Both the position numbers and the translations under genes were made by a program. This document shows positions 1 to 6,533 of a stretch of 18,454 nt of DNA, one piece after another. Where the stretch lies: positions 1-18,454 of the forward strand of contig PDQE01000065.1 of the NCBI GenBank assembly GCA_002747735.1. Direction: 5' to 3'. The notes beneath the pieces are model-generated. The model made no database searches. It saw only the letters and a program-made list of their open reading frames with translations, and had not been told where the DNA came from. This DNA comes from Flavobacteriales bacterium. GTDB taxonomy: Bacteria; Bacteroidota; Bacteroidia; Flavobacteriales; Flavobacteriaceae. Within the stretch, counting starts at the first letter, position 1. Every line of letters begins with the position of its first letter.

Positions 1-107
1 TTGCACTTAAAAACCTTTGAAATATCTTGATATTTCTTCATGCTTTTAAGTACAAATCTAAAGTATTCTATACGTTCTGTGAAAACAAGATTAATCGAAC
101 TCAGGTT
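1..107. repeat. Palindromic MITE-like repeat, copy 1 (right half only; cut by window edge)
   Basis: Bases 29-107 match 12807-12885 at 76 of 79 positions, with no gaps. The inner end is a hairpin: GAAATATC (19-26), a TT loop, and GATATTTC (29-36). Bases 1-12 (TTGCACTTAAAA) are the inverted repeat of 44-55 with one mismatch, around the same centre (about 27.5-28). The element is therefore mirror-symmetric, and its left half should lie outside the window, giving a predicted full length near 160 bp. It ends at CAGGTT (102-107). No transposase is nearby. It resembles a non-autonomous miniature inverted-repeat element, but the family is not recognised. Confidence 0.7.
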
Positions 108-349
108 GAAAGGGTAAATTGAGTCATTTTCAGGATAAATTCTTAAGTTAATCTTCTTTATTAATTCCTACTGTAATTTAGTATAAACTATCTTCCTGAT
201 AAGGCGGATAACCTTAATAAAGTTGTTTTTATGCTGTTAAGTAGACAACTTTTAAAACCTCTTATGGAATACTTTTCTGAAATAAATTCATAACTTCAGG
301 CAACTATTTTTTTATTTACCTCGTCTATATAAATAGAATCTAAAACCAG
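108..349. other. Intergenic, upstream of the sigma factor operon
   Basis: No gene is supported on the plus strand. On the minus strand a frame stays open from about 170 through the repeat to the window edge, but it has no ATG, GTG or TTG before the repeat. The promoter of the sigma factor operon should lie in this stretch. No exact TAnnTTTG element was found in the last 100 bases. Confidence 0.4.
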
Positions 350-913
350 TTGAAAATCATACCTTTTCATACCGAAGAAAAGCAAATAATTAAAAAAGCG
401 GCCAAATCAAACAGGTATGCTCAGAAGCAATTATATGAGAAATATGCTCCAAAAATGCTGAGTGTTTGCAGGCAGTATATAAAAGATTTACAATATGCCG
501 AAGATGCTATGGTAAAAGGATTTGTAAAAGTATTTAAGCATCTGAAATCGTATAGAGGTGATGGCAGTTTCGAAGGTTGGATAAGGAAAATAATGGTAAG
601 GGAAAGTATAAATCATTTAAGGAAAAATCAATTTATCGTTTATGATGATGCGGTGTTTGAAAACAATAATAACATAGGTGTAATGCCAAGTTCTGAATTG
701 GATATTGCTCATATTCAAACATTTATTGATGATCTGCCCCAAGGTTACAAAACAGTTTTTATGTTATATGTGGTAGAAGGCTATAAACACAGTGAAATTG
801 CACAACTGCTGAATATTTCGGAGAGCACTTCAAAATCACAATTGTTTAAGGCTAGAAAAATACTGAAAGAGCAGTTAAAAAAACAAAAAATTATTGGTTA
901 TGGGACTAAATAA
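350..913 (+). CDS. ECF-type RNA polymerase sigma factor
   Basis: Encodes a 187-residue sigma-70 family factor of the extracytoplasmic-function class, which directs RNA polymerase to a limited set of promoters. Region 2 spans about residues 26-92, with the KYAPKMLSVCRQYIKD helix and the GSFEGWIRKIMVRESINHLR core-binding/-10 segment. Region 4 spans about 128-178, with LPQGYKTVFMLYVVEGYKHS and the helix-turn-helix HSEIAQLLNISESTSKSQL. There is no room for region 1.1 or 3. The start is TTG at 350: an in-frame TAA lies at 341-343, and the resulting N-terminus (MKIIPFH) matches the usual MKVIPFH-like start of flavobacterial homologues. The next gene overlaps it by 14 bases, so the two are probably translationally coupled. 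Its targets cannot be read from the sequence. Confidence 0.9.
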   Translation: MKIIPFHTEEKQIIKKAAKSNRYAQKQLYEKYAPKMLSVCRQYIKDLQYAEDAMVKGFVKVFKHLKSYRGDGSFEGWIRKIMVRESINHLRKNQFIVYDDAVFENNNNIGVMPSSELDIAHIQTFIDDLPQGYKTVFMLYVVEGYKHSEIAQLLNISESTSKSQLFKARKILKEQLKKQKIIGYGTK

Positions 914-1640
914 ATTTGAAGAACATATCAAGGATGCCTTTAATAATCGCACTATTAAACCATCTGATAAGGCATGGGTTAGCATTTCCGGCCAAATAGA
1001 AAAGGAGTCGGTATCTAATAAGTGGCCTTTGTATAAAATCGCTGTTGCCGCCGATTTAGTAGGCATATTTATTAGCTTATTGATATATTTTAATAATAAC
1101 TCGCCAAGTATAGATAAGGATAATACCATTGTGAATAGGTCTAATAAAGATGAGGTTTTTAAGGAAGAAATTACAACCAAAATAAAAGAAAACACAAAAA
1201 CCGAGATTGGGAAAATAGAAATTGATAATACTATCAGAAACGAAAACTCAAAAACAACACATTACAACAAAGAAATACCAGATAAAACAACTGTTGCCAA
1301 TAATAACGATAATAAATCACAAAATGCAATAGGCATTTTAACATCTATAGAACAAGAAAAATTAATAGCGGTAAAAATATCCGGAGTTGTAGAAAAAGTT
1401 ACAGCAATAGAACAACAGTTTCATTCGGTAACAGATAAAGAAATAGATTCATTGATAAAACAAGCTCAGGAGGAATTGTTGAGAAACGAATTATTTATGT
1501 ATGACAACTACGTAAATGCTGAGTTGTTGCTTGCAGAAGTAGAAGGTGAATTAGACGAACCTTTTAAAAACAAATTGTACAAACTACTAAAAAAAGGAAT
1601 TATAGAAGCGAGGATGGTAATTGCAGATAGGGAAAATTAA
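900..1640 (+). CDS. Membrane-anchored anti-sigma-like protein
   Basis: Encodes about 246 residues if it starts at the ATG at 900. A TTG at 894 would add two residues, but ATG is preferred. The N-terminal 40 residues (KFEEHIKDAFNNRTIKPSDKAW...) resemble the cytoplasmic head of flavobacterial proteins encoded after ECF sigma genes. One hydrophobic segment follows (about residues 43-63, KIAVAADLVGIFISLLIYF), then a long polar, Lys/Asn/Glu-rich region that would be periplasmic, and a helical C-terminus (about 165-246). No zinc-binding HxxxCxxC anti-sigma motif is present. Role is inferred from architecture and position: holding the upstream sigma factor and passing an envelope signal to it. It overlaps the sigma gene by 14 bp, and the barrel gene follows after 21 bp. 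Confidence 0.7.
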   Translation: MGLNKFEEHIKDAFNNRTIKPSDKAWVSISGQIEKESVSNKWPLYKIAVAADLVGIFISLLIYFNNNSPSIDKDNTIVNRSNKDEVFKEEITTKIKENTKTEIGKIEIDNTIRNENSKTTHYNKEIPDKTTVANNNDNKSQNAIGILTSIEQEKLIAVKISGVVEKVTAIEQQFHSVTDKEIDSLIKQAQEELLRNELFMYDNYVNAELLLAEVEGELDEPFKNKLYKLLKKGIIEARMVIADREN

Positions 1641-1661
1641 TCACATTTAAAGTATTGGAAA

Positions 1662-2738
1662 ATGAAAAAAAGTATCTTTTTATTAATGATGCTAATAGGT
1701 ATTGGCATGCTAAATCTAAACGCTCAAGAGGTCAAAAGATCGAAAATTGAAATTCTAAAAGCTCAAAAGGAAAAGGTTGTTTTCCATGAGAAGGAGGCTC
1801 TAAAAAAGGAGGTTTTAAATATAAATAACCGCTTAGAAAAAGCTGAAATCACTGAGGCAGAAGCAAAAATACTCAAAAGAAAAGCAGCAAAAAATAGAGC
1901 TTTAAATATAGCCAACAAAACAGCTATTATAGATAACCATATTGCCCTTTTGGAGCGAAATGAGAATTATACTTTAAGTTGGGAAAAAGACAGCCTTTCA
2001 AATTCTAATATTGAGATTGGTTTTGGTTCCAGGGATAAGAAAAACTACTACCTTTCCGGAATAAAGATAGAAGATAATAGGCCCCGTAAGCCTAAATATG
2101 ACATTAGAACACATTCAAACTTGGTGGTTGCTTTTGGGCTAAACAACGCCATTTTTGAGAACCAATCCATTGATGATTCACCCTATAAAATAGGAGGAAG
2201 TCGCTTTTTTGAAATTGGATGGAATTGGCAAACAAGGGTGTTTAAAAATACTAATTTTCTAAGAATTAATTACGGGATGAGTTTACAGTTTAATGGTTTA
2301 AAACCTACTAATAATAACTATTTTGTTGAAGACGGCAACCACACGGTTTTACAGGAATTTGATTATGACTTAAAGAAATCTAAGTTGAGGATGGACAATT
2401 TGGTTATGCCAATACATTTTGAAATAGGGCAGTCTAGGGTTAGACAAACCGAACATATCATTCGTTACCATACCTATAAAAAATTCAAATTAGGTTTTGG
2501 CGGATATGCCGGATTTAATATAAATACGGTGCAGAAGTTAAAGTATAGAAAAGACAACAAAAGGATAAAAGATAAAATAAGAAAGGGTTATAATACCAAT
2601 AACTTCGTTTATGGTTTAAGCGGGTATATCGGGTTTGGAGATGCTTTGCTCTATGCGAAATACGACTTAAATCCAATTTTTAAAAACGCTCAAGAAAATC
2701 AGAATAATATTTCTGTGGGACTGCGTTTACATTTGTAA
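1662..2738 (+). CDS. Outer-membrane beta-barrel protein with N-terminal coiled coil
   Basis: Encodes 358 residues. It has a clear signal peptide (MKKSIFLLMMLIGIGMLNLNA, cut before QEV). Residues about 24-100 are very rich in Lys, Glu and Ala with heptad-like spacing, so a periplasmic coiled coil is likely. From about residue 145 to the end, alternating polar/hydrophobic strands with Gly and aromatic residues (FGLNNAIF, FEIGWNWQTRVF, FGGYAGFNINT) suggest a small outer-membrane barrel, and the protein ends in a hydrophobic residue (GLRLHL). It is third in the sigma/anti-sigma operon, a common flavobacterial arrangement. It may be the sensor or a structural client of the pair; the sequence does not say which. 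Transcription ends at the hairpin just downstream. Confidence 0.7.
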   Translation: MKKSIFLLMMLIGIGMLNLNAQEVKRSKIEILKAQKEKVVFHEKEALKKEVLNINNRLEKAEITEAEAKILKRKAAKNRALNIANKTAIIDNHIALLERNENYTLSWEKDSLSNSNIEIGFGSRDKKNYYLSGIKIEDNRPRKPKYDIRTHSNLVVAFGLNNAIFENQSIDDSPYKIGGSRFFEIGWNWQTRVFKNTNFLRINYGMSLQFNGLKPTNNNYFVEDGNHTVLQEFDYDLKKSKLRMDNLVMPIHFEIGQSRVRQTEHIIRYHTYKKFKLGFGGYAGFNINTVQKLKYRKDNKRIKDKIRKGYNTNNFVYGLSGYIGFGDALLYAKYDLNPIFKNAQENQNNISVGLRLHL

Positions 2739-2758
2739 AGTTTTATTCTTGTAAAAAC

Positions 2759-2787
2759 CCCCGAAAGGGCTTTGAGCCCTTTCGGGG
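2759..2787. terminator. Strong hairpin terminator between convergent genes
   Basis: CCCCGAAAGGGC (2759-2770) pairs perfectly with GCCCTTTCGGGG (2776-2787) around a TTTGA loop, a 12-bp GC-rich stem. It lies 20 bp after the barrel gene and 32 bp past the end of the minus-strand BON-LysM gene. The flanks are AAAAA on the left and TTATAA on the right, so the minus strand has the better T-run. It is probably used from both sides. Confidence 0.85.
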
Positions 2788-2819
2788 TTATAATGTTGGG
2801 TTAAACTAAGGTTTGTAGC

Positions 2820-3308
2820 TTAGCTTTTATCTTTCGGTATCCTTAATACCTGTCCCGGATATATCTTATCCGGATGGGTAAGCATGGGTTTATTCGCTTC
2901 AAAAATAACCGGGTATTTCATGGCATTACCATAGTATTTTTTTGCAATTTTACTCAGGCTGTCGCCTTTTTCTACGGTATAAAATTGAGCTTCAGGTTCT
3001 TGTACGGCGGTAGTCATTTGGTCATCTACTGTAGATATACCTTCTGTATTACCTATTACCAAAACTACTTTTTCTCTGGTAGATTGATTTTTAGCCTCAC
3101 CGGTTACAGCGGCTTTATCGCCATTTACTTCAATGTTTAGGTTTTTAACATTAAGTTGTAGGGCACTTATGGCAGCGACTAATTTACCTTCTTTTATTTT
3201 TGCCAATTCGGCTGCTTTAGCTGCATTTTCAGCTGCTTCCGCTTCTTCTGTTTTTCCGATGCCAAAAACTTTTGCACCAGCATTTTTAATAAATGAAAAT
3301 AATCCCAT
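2820..3308 (-). CDS. kbp: BON and LysM domain protein (Kbp/YgaU-like)
   Basis: Encodes 162 residues. It follows the E. coli Kbp (YgaU) plan: an N-terminal MGLFSFIKNAGAKVFG helix, a BON domain at about 43-105 (VTGEAKNQSTREKVVLVIGN, GISTVDDQM), and a LysM domain at about 109-158 (FYTVEKGDSLSKIAKKYYGN, IFEANKPML, IYPGQVLRIP). E. coli Kbp binds K+ in the cytoplasm; in other bacteria the family is annotated as peptidoglycan-binding. There is no signal peptide, which favours a cytoplasmic location. An Ala/Glu-rich stretch (21-40, EEAEAAENAAKAAELAKIKE) is a local feature. It is transcribed alone, convergent with the barrel gene. Family assignment is firm; K+ binding is inferred from the E. coli protein. 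Confidence 0.88.
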   Translation of the reverse strand: MGLFSFIKNAGAKVFGIGKTEEAEAAENAAKAAELAKIKEGKLVAAISALQLNVKNLNIEVNGDKAAVTGEAKNQSTREKVVLVIGNTEGISTVDDQMTTAVQEPEAQFYTVEKGDSLSKIAKKYYGNAMKYPVIFEANKPMLTHPDKIYPGQVLRIPKDKS

Positions 3309-3364
3309 ATTTTTAAGTTTTATTTGTTAATAAATTAGAAGGGTAAGATACAATTTTTTTGTAA

Positions 3365-3415
3365 AGTTATAATTTTATTAAAGAACTCAGATCGACCGAT
3401 ATTCAACGTGATGCC
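3365..3415 (+). other. In-frame N-terminal extension of upp without a usual start codon
   Basis: The 17 codons before the first ATG of upp read SYNFIKELRSTDIQRDA. This fits the usual N-terminal segment of the enzyme, where homologues have a FI.ELRD..IQ.D.(M)RFR pattern. The frame is closed by TAA at 3362-3364, and no ATG, GTG or TTG lies within the stretch. Either a rare ATT codon (3377 or 3401) starts translation, or the start has been lost and the ATG at 3416 is used. A run of seven T lies just upstream (3354-3360). Confidence 0.6.
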
Positions 3416-3991
3416 ATGCGTTTTAGGCAGAATATAGAGCGAGTTACACAAATATTAGCTTATGAATTAAGCAAAGAATTGCAATACAAGTTAGAAACCA
3501 TACAAACACCATTAGGAAAAAAGAAAATAGAAGTTTTGGAAGAGCGGTTGGTAATTTGTTCTGTACTACGTGCTGGCCTTACCATGCACGGTGGGTTGCT
3601 CCGTATGTTTGACACTGCAGAAAATGCGTTTATTTCGGCTTATCGGAATCATAAGAATAATGAAGATGCCTTTGAGGTAGTGGTGAATTATATGACATCA
3701 CCAAACTTAGAGGGAAAGTTATTGCTATTGGCAGACCCTATGTTGGCTACAGGAAAAACATTGGAAAATGTTCTACATGCTTTAGAAGATAACGGCAAAC
3801 CAAAACAAATTCATATTCTATCAATTATTGGTGCCAAAGAAGGCATAGCACATATAAAGAATGTTTTTCCGGAAGACAGCCATTTGTGGATTGCAGCCAT
3901 TGACCCCACATTAACTAAAAGAGGTTATATTATACCCGGATTGGGCGATGCAGGAGACTTAGCCTATGGCGTAAAGCAAGATAGAAAATAG
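3416..3991 (+). CDS. upp: Uracil phosphoribosyltransferase, possibly with lost N-terminus
   Basis: Makes UMP from uracil and PRPP (pyrimidine salvage, EC 2.4.2.9). The PRPP-binding loop is intact (DPMLATGKT, residues 107-115), as are the SVLRAGLTMHGGLL segment and the C-terminal uracil-binding PGLGDAGD (174-181). The catalytic part therefore looks functional. From the first ATG the protein has 191 residues, against roughly 210-217 for typical family members. The missing part is encoded upstream in the same frame, but with no standard start codon. The gene is divergent from the BON-LysM gene (107 bp apart) and its stop codon touches that of the convergent DUF6427 gene. Family identity is certain; the true start is not. 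Confidence 0.9.
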   Translation: MRFRQNIERVTQILAYELSKELQYKLETIQTPLGKKKIEVLEERLVICSVLRAGLTMHGGLLRMFDTAENAFISAYRNHKNNEDAFEVVVNYMTSPNLEGKLLLLADPMLATGKTLENVLHALEDNGKPKQIHILSIIGAKEGIAHIKNVFPEDSHLWIAAIDPTLTKRGYIIPGLGDAGDLAYGVKQDRK

Positions 3992-4909
3992 TTAAACCAA
4001 AAAAACGGCTATTGCACCGGCTACCATTAAATAGATAAATACTTCTTTAAACCAATGATCAGTGGCCATTTGTAAATAATTGGTAAATAGGACAAGAGAC
4101 GGGAAAAACAAAAATATAAATTCCGAACCATCCTTTACCGGAGCCGGAATGGATATAAAAATGCTCAGTGCCAAATGAACTAATACTAATATCCAAAAAC
4201 TCTTAAATTCATTATTTACTGCCAGTACTTTTACCGTAGAAGAAAAAATTGTCCAGAGTAAGAGCGTTATTAGCAAGGTAATAGGTATTAGAATAGTAAA
4301 ATTATTATATGCTGAATAAGAAAAGTTGGTGTTAAAAACTATAAAATCCGGTGAAAACTGATCTGTTAAAAAAAGATAGGTACCATATAAAAACAGTGGA
4401 ACCATAAAGCCAACAATAGGAATAAATATGTTGCGGATAGTACGCCTTTCAAATATTAAAACCGCAGCTATGCATAAAATGAGATAGAGCATGCTAAAAG
4501 GATAAAAAATAGTAGCCAGACCTATGTATAATCCGCTTTCAAATATTTTTTCCCTAACATTTTTAGGAGAACGTAAGCTGTAAATTCTCCTAAAAGCAAA
4601 AAGAAGTATTAGATGTGTTAATATTAAATTTATATGAAGTGTTATATTGTGAAAAAGGGCGATAAGTATTAAAAAAATTAATAAATCATAAGCATTTTCT
4701 TTTACCAATTTGTTTTTGAAATTAATAAAATGAACCATAAAAAAACTGCCTATCAACAATAAAAATATAGCTATTTCTTTAAGCAAAAATGATGGGTTAA
4801 AGCTAAGTATATCCGCTTGAAAAGCAACTATTAGCATGATAAGCAATACGAATAAAACGATAACTAAGGTGTGAAAGGGCGTGGATTTATTAAAAAAATT
4901 GGCTAACAT
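3992..4909 (-). CDS. DUF6427-type polytopic membrane protein
   Basis: Encodes 305 residues made almost entirely of hydrophobic helices. About nine to ten membrane spans can be drawn, for example 14-33 (FHTLVIVLFVLLIMLIVAF), 40-60, 75-105, 130-155, 160-182, 205-228, 238-256, 262-280 and 288-305. No catalytic motif was found. The order upp, this gene, a DUF6341 gene is familiar in flavobacteria, and the sequence style (a MLANFF.KS.P N-terminus) fits the DUF6427 family. The function is unknown. Its start is 42 bp from the divergent DUF6341 gene. Its stop directly abuts that of upp, leaving no space for a terminator between the two. Confidence 0.7.
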   Translation of the reverse strand: MLANFFNKSTPFHTLVIVLFVLLIMLIVAFQADILSFNPSFLLKEIAIFLLLIGSFFMVHFINFKNKLVKENAYDLLIFLILIALFHNITLHINLILTHLILLFAFRRIYSLRSPKNVREKIFESGLYIGLATIFYPFSMLYLILCIAAVLIFERRTIRNIFIPIVGFMVPLFLYGTYLFLTDQFSPDFIVFNTNFSYSAYNNFTILIPITLLITLLLWTIFSSTVKVLAVNNEFKSFWILVLVHLALSIFISIPAPVKDGSEFIFLFFPSLVLFTNYLQMATDHWFKEVFIYLMVAGAIAVFLV

Positions 4910-4930
4910 TGATATTTATTCATACTTTTG
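4899..4930 (+). promoter_or_regulatory. Candidate Bacteroidota promoter for the DUF6341-trmB-atl operon
   Basis: TACTTTTG (4923-4930) fits the Bacteroidota -7 consensus TAnnTTTG. A TTG (4899-4901) lies 21 nt upstream, within the usual 17-23 nt spacing for the -33 element. The start codon at 4952 is 21 nt downstream, giving a short leader. The -33 box overlaps the first codons of the divergent DUF6427 gene. Inferred from motif and position only. Confidence 0.5.
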
Positions 4931-4951
4931 TGGGGTAAATATACTTAAGTT

Positions 4952-5158
4952 ATGATTGCAAACAATATTTTTAGAGCTATAGGTGATTTTTGTACCAATA
5001 TTTTATTTAAACCTTATGACTATTTTCGTTTTATAGACAACTGGTGGAGTTCAAATATAGTCAATACTGTTTTGTTCCTAATTGGTTCGGTGGCTATGAT
5101 TTATTGGTTGGTACAGATGGTAAAGTTCAAAAGACAGGGTAGTACGGCAGTACGGTAA
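4952..5158 (+). CDS. DUF6341-type small membrane protein
   Basis: Encodes 68 residues. An amphipathic N-terminus (NNIFRAIGDFCTNILFKPYDYFRFIDNWWSS, of which FKPYDYFRF.DNWW is the recognisable family signature) leads into one membrane helix (about 36-56, IVNTVLFLIGSVAMIYWLVQM) and a short basic tail. The function is unknown. It is the first gene of a plus-strand set with trmB 22 bp downstream, and is divergent from the DUF6427 gene. That pairing is common in flavobacteria, but nothing in the sequence shows that the two proteins interact. Confidence 0.75.
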   Translation: MIANNIFRAIGDFCTNILFKPYDYFRFIDNWWSSNIVNTVLFLIGSVAMIYWLVQMVKFKRQGSTAVR

Positions 5159-5180
5159 AGCCTTAAACATTTCTAACTTT

Positions 5181-5852
5181 TTGGGTAGTAAAAACAAACT
5201 AAAACGCTTTAAGGAAAACGAAACATTTTCTAATGTAATTCAACCCACACGGGCGGAAATCTTATCCGGTTCTGTTCTTAAAGGAAATTGGCATACACAT
5301 TTCAATAATTCAAATCCCTTAGTGCTGGAGCTTGGTTGTGGCAAGGGGGAATATACCATAGCTTTAGCAAAAAAAAACAGAGACAAAAATTATATTGGTA
5401 TAGACATAAAAGGTGCTAGGTTTTGGCGTGGAGCAAAAACCGCATTGGAAGAAAAATTAACTAACGTAGCCTTTTTACGTATTCAGATTGAATTGATTGA
5501 CTATTGTTTTGACAAAAATGAAATAGACGAAATCTGGATTACTTTCCCCGATCCTCAAATAAAATTCAAAAGAACCAAACACAGGTTAACCAATCCTCAT
5601 TTTTTAAAAAAATATCAAAATATTTTAAAAGAAAACGGCCTTATACATCTAAAAACGGATAGTGAATTTTTACATGGCTATACCTTGGGCCTTTTGGAAT
5701 CCGGAAGCCATGAAGTTCTCTACAGTCATCATAACATTTACAACAATATAGATGCACCAATAGATGCCGTGGAGACACAAACATTTTACGAAAAGCAATT
5801 CTTAGCACAAGAAAAACCCATTACTTATATTAAGTTTAGGCCTAAATGTTAA
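5181..5852 (+). CDS. trmB: tRNA (guanine46-N7)-methyltransferase
   Basis: Transfers a methyl group from S-adenosylmethionine to N7 of G46 in the tRNA variable loop (EC 2.1.1.33). Encodes 223 residues with a Rossmann SAM-binding motif LVLELGCGKGEYT (47-59), IGIDIKGARFWRGAK (72-86), and the TrmB signatures ITFPDPQIKFKRTKHRLT (120-137) and LKTDSEFLHGYTL. Length and motifs are complete. The start is TTG at 5181; the N-terminus MGSKNKLKRFKENETF is the usual one for flavobacterial TrmB, so TTG is preferred over a later ATG. It lies between the DUF6341 gene (22 bp) and atl (18 bp), probably one operon. Confidence 0.93.
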   Translation: MGSKNKLKRFKENETFSNVIQPTRAEILSGSVLKGNWHTHFNNSNPLVLELGCGKGEYTIALAKKNRDKNYIGIDIKGARFWRGAKTALEEKLTNVAFLRIQIELIDYCFDKNEIDEIWITFPDPQIKFKRTKHRLTNPHFLKKYQNILKENGLIHLKTDSEFLHGYTLGLLESGSHEVLYSHHNIYNNIDAPIDAVETQTFYEKQFLAQEKPITYIKFRPKC

Positions 5853-5870
5853 TTCATTTAAAGTTTATTT

Positions 5871-6236
5871 ATGCCAACAGAAATCAATTTTTTTGAAAAA
5901 GTTTATCAGGTAGCTAGCCAGATTCCATATGGCAGGGTAACGTCTTATGGAGCCATTGCTTGCTTTCTGGGTGCAGCCAGATCCTCCAGAATGGTAGGTT
6001 GGGCAATGAATAATAGCCACAAAAACCATTTGGTTCCGGCACACAGAGTGGTGAATAGAAACGGCATACTTACCGGAAAACATCATTTTGGAGACACAAA
6101 CTTAATGCAGCAATTATTAGAAAATGAGGGTGTTGACGTTAAAAATGATAAAATTGTAAACTTTGAAAAAATATTTTGGAATCCTGCTGACTATTTAACA
6201 GCGGATTTTTTCTCCGAACAAGATAAAAAGAACTAA
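5871..6236 (+). CDS. atl: Alkyltransferase-like protein (MGMT fold, catalytic Cys replaced by Ala)
   Basis: Encodes 121 residues matching the DNA-binding domain of O6-alkylguanine-DNA alkyltransferases. The helix-turn-helix and arginine finger are present (GRVTSYGAIACFLG 21-34; SSRMVGWAMNN 38-48, R40). The active-site PCHRV is instead VPAHRVVNRNG (55-65), with Ala57 in place of the alkyl-accepting Cys. Proteins of this kind (Atl) bind O6-alkylguanine, flip and bend the DNA, and pass the lesion to nucleotide excision repair rather than repairing it themselves. The protein lacks the N-terminal domain of full MGMT enzymes, as Atl proteins do. It is the last gene of the DUF6341-trmB-atl set; nothing in the context adds to its role. 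Confidence 0.88.
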   Translation: MPTEINFFEKVYQVASQIPYGRVTSYGAIACFLGAARSSRMVGWAMNNSHKNHLVPAHRVVNRNGILTGKHHFGDTNLMQQLLENEGVDVKNDKIVNFEKIFWNPADYLTADFFSEQDKKN

Positions 6237-6533
6237 AATATTCAGAAAATGGTGCTGCCTGATAGCAAAAAGGAAGTTTAATGATAGGGTACAACAAGTT
6301 TCCGAAAGCCAAGAGTTAAATTAATTTTCAATTCTTGTGAGTACTTAATTTTACAGGGGTTTTGTTGCTTAAAAAATCAAGTTAATAACAGAAAACGGAA
6401 ATTTTTAATGCACTTTTTGTGATATAATATTTAAATAATCCAATAATTTTATCATATATTAGTTTAATAAAAAACTTTTAAACACTTGATATTATATATT
6501 TTTAGTAAATTGCGACCCAAAAGAACTGCCCAT
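6237..6533. other. Intergenic region before the outer-membrane protein gene
   Basis: No gene is supported. One weak hairpin is present (CAAGAGTT 6310-6317 with AATTCTTG 6330-6337, one G-T pair) but it lacks a T-run and is not a convincing terminator for the atl operon. The last 100 bases are very AT-rich and presumably hold the promoter of the next gene; no exact TAnnTTTG box was found. Confidence 0.4.

Noticed and set aside
875..1195. 106-codon minus-strand ORF within the sigma/anti-sigma overlap
   Set aside because: Shadow of the plus-strand genes, whose protein features are convincing.
6486..6533. TTG start upstream of the outer-membrane protein gene
   Set aside because: It would place 16 non-signal residues before a clear signal peptide that starts at the ATG at 6534.
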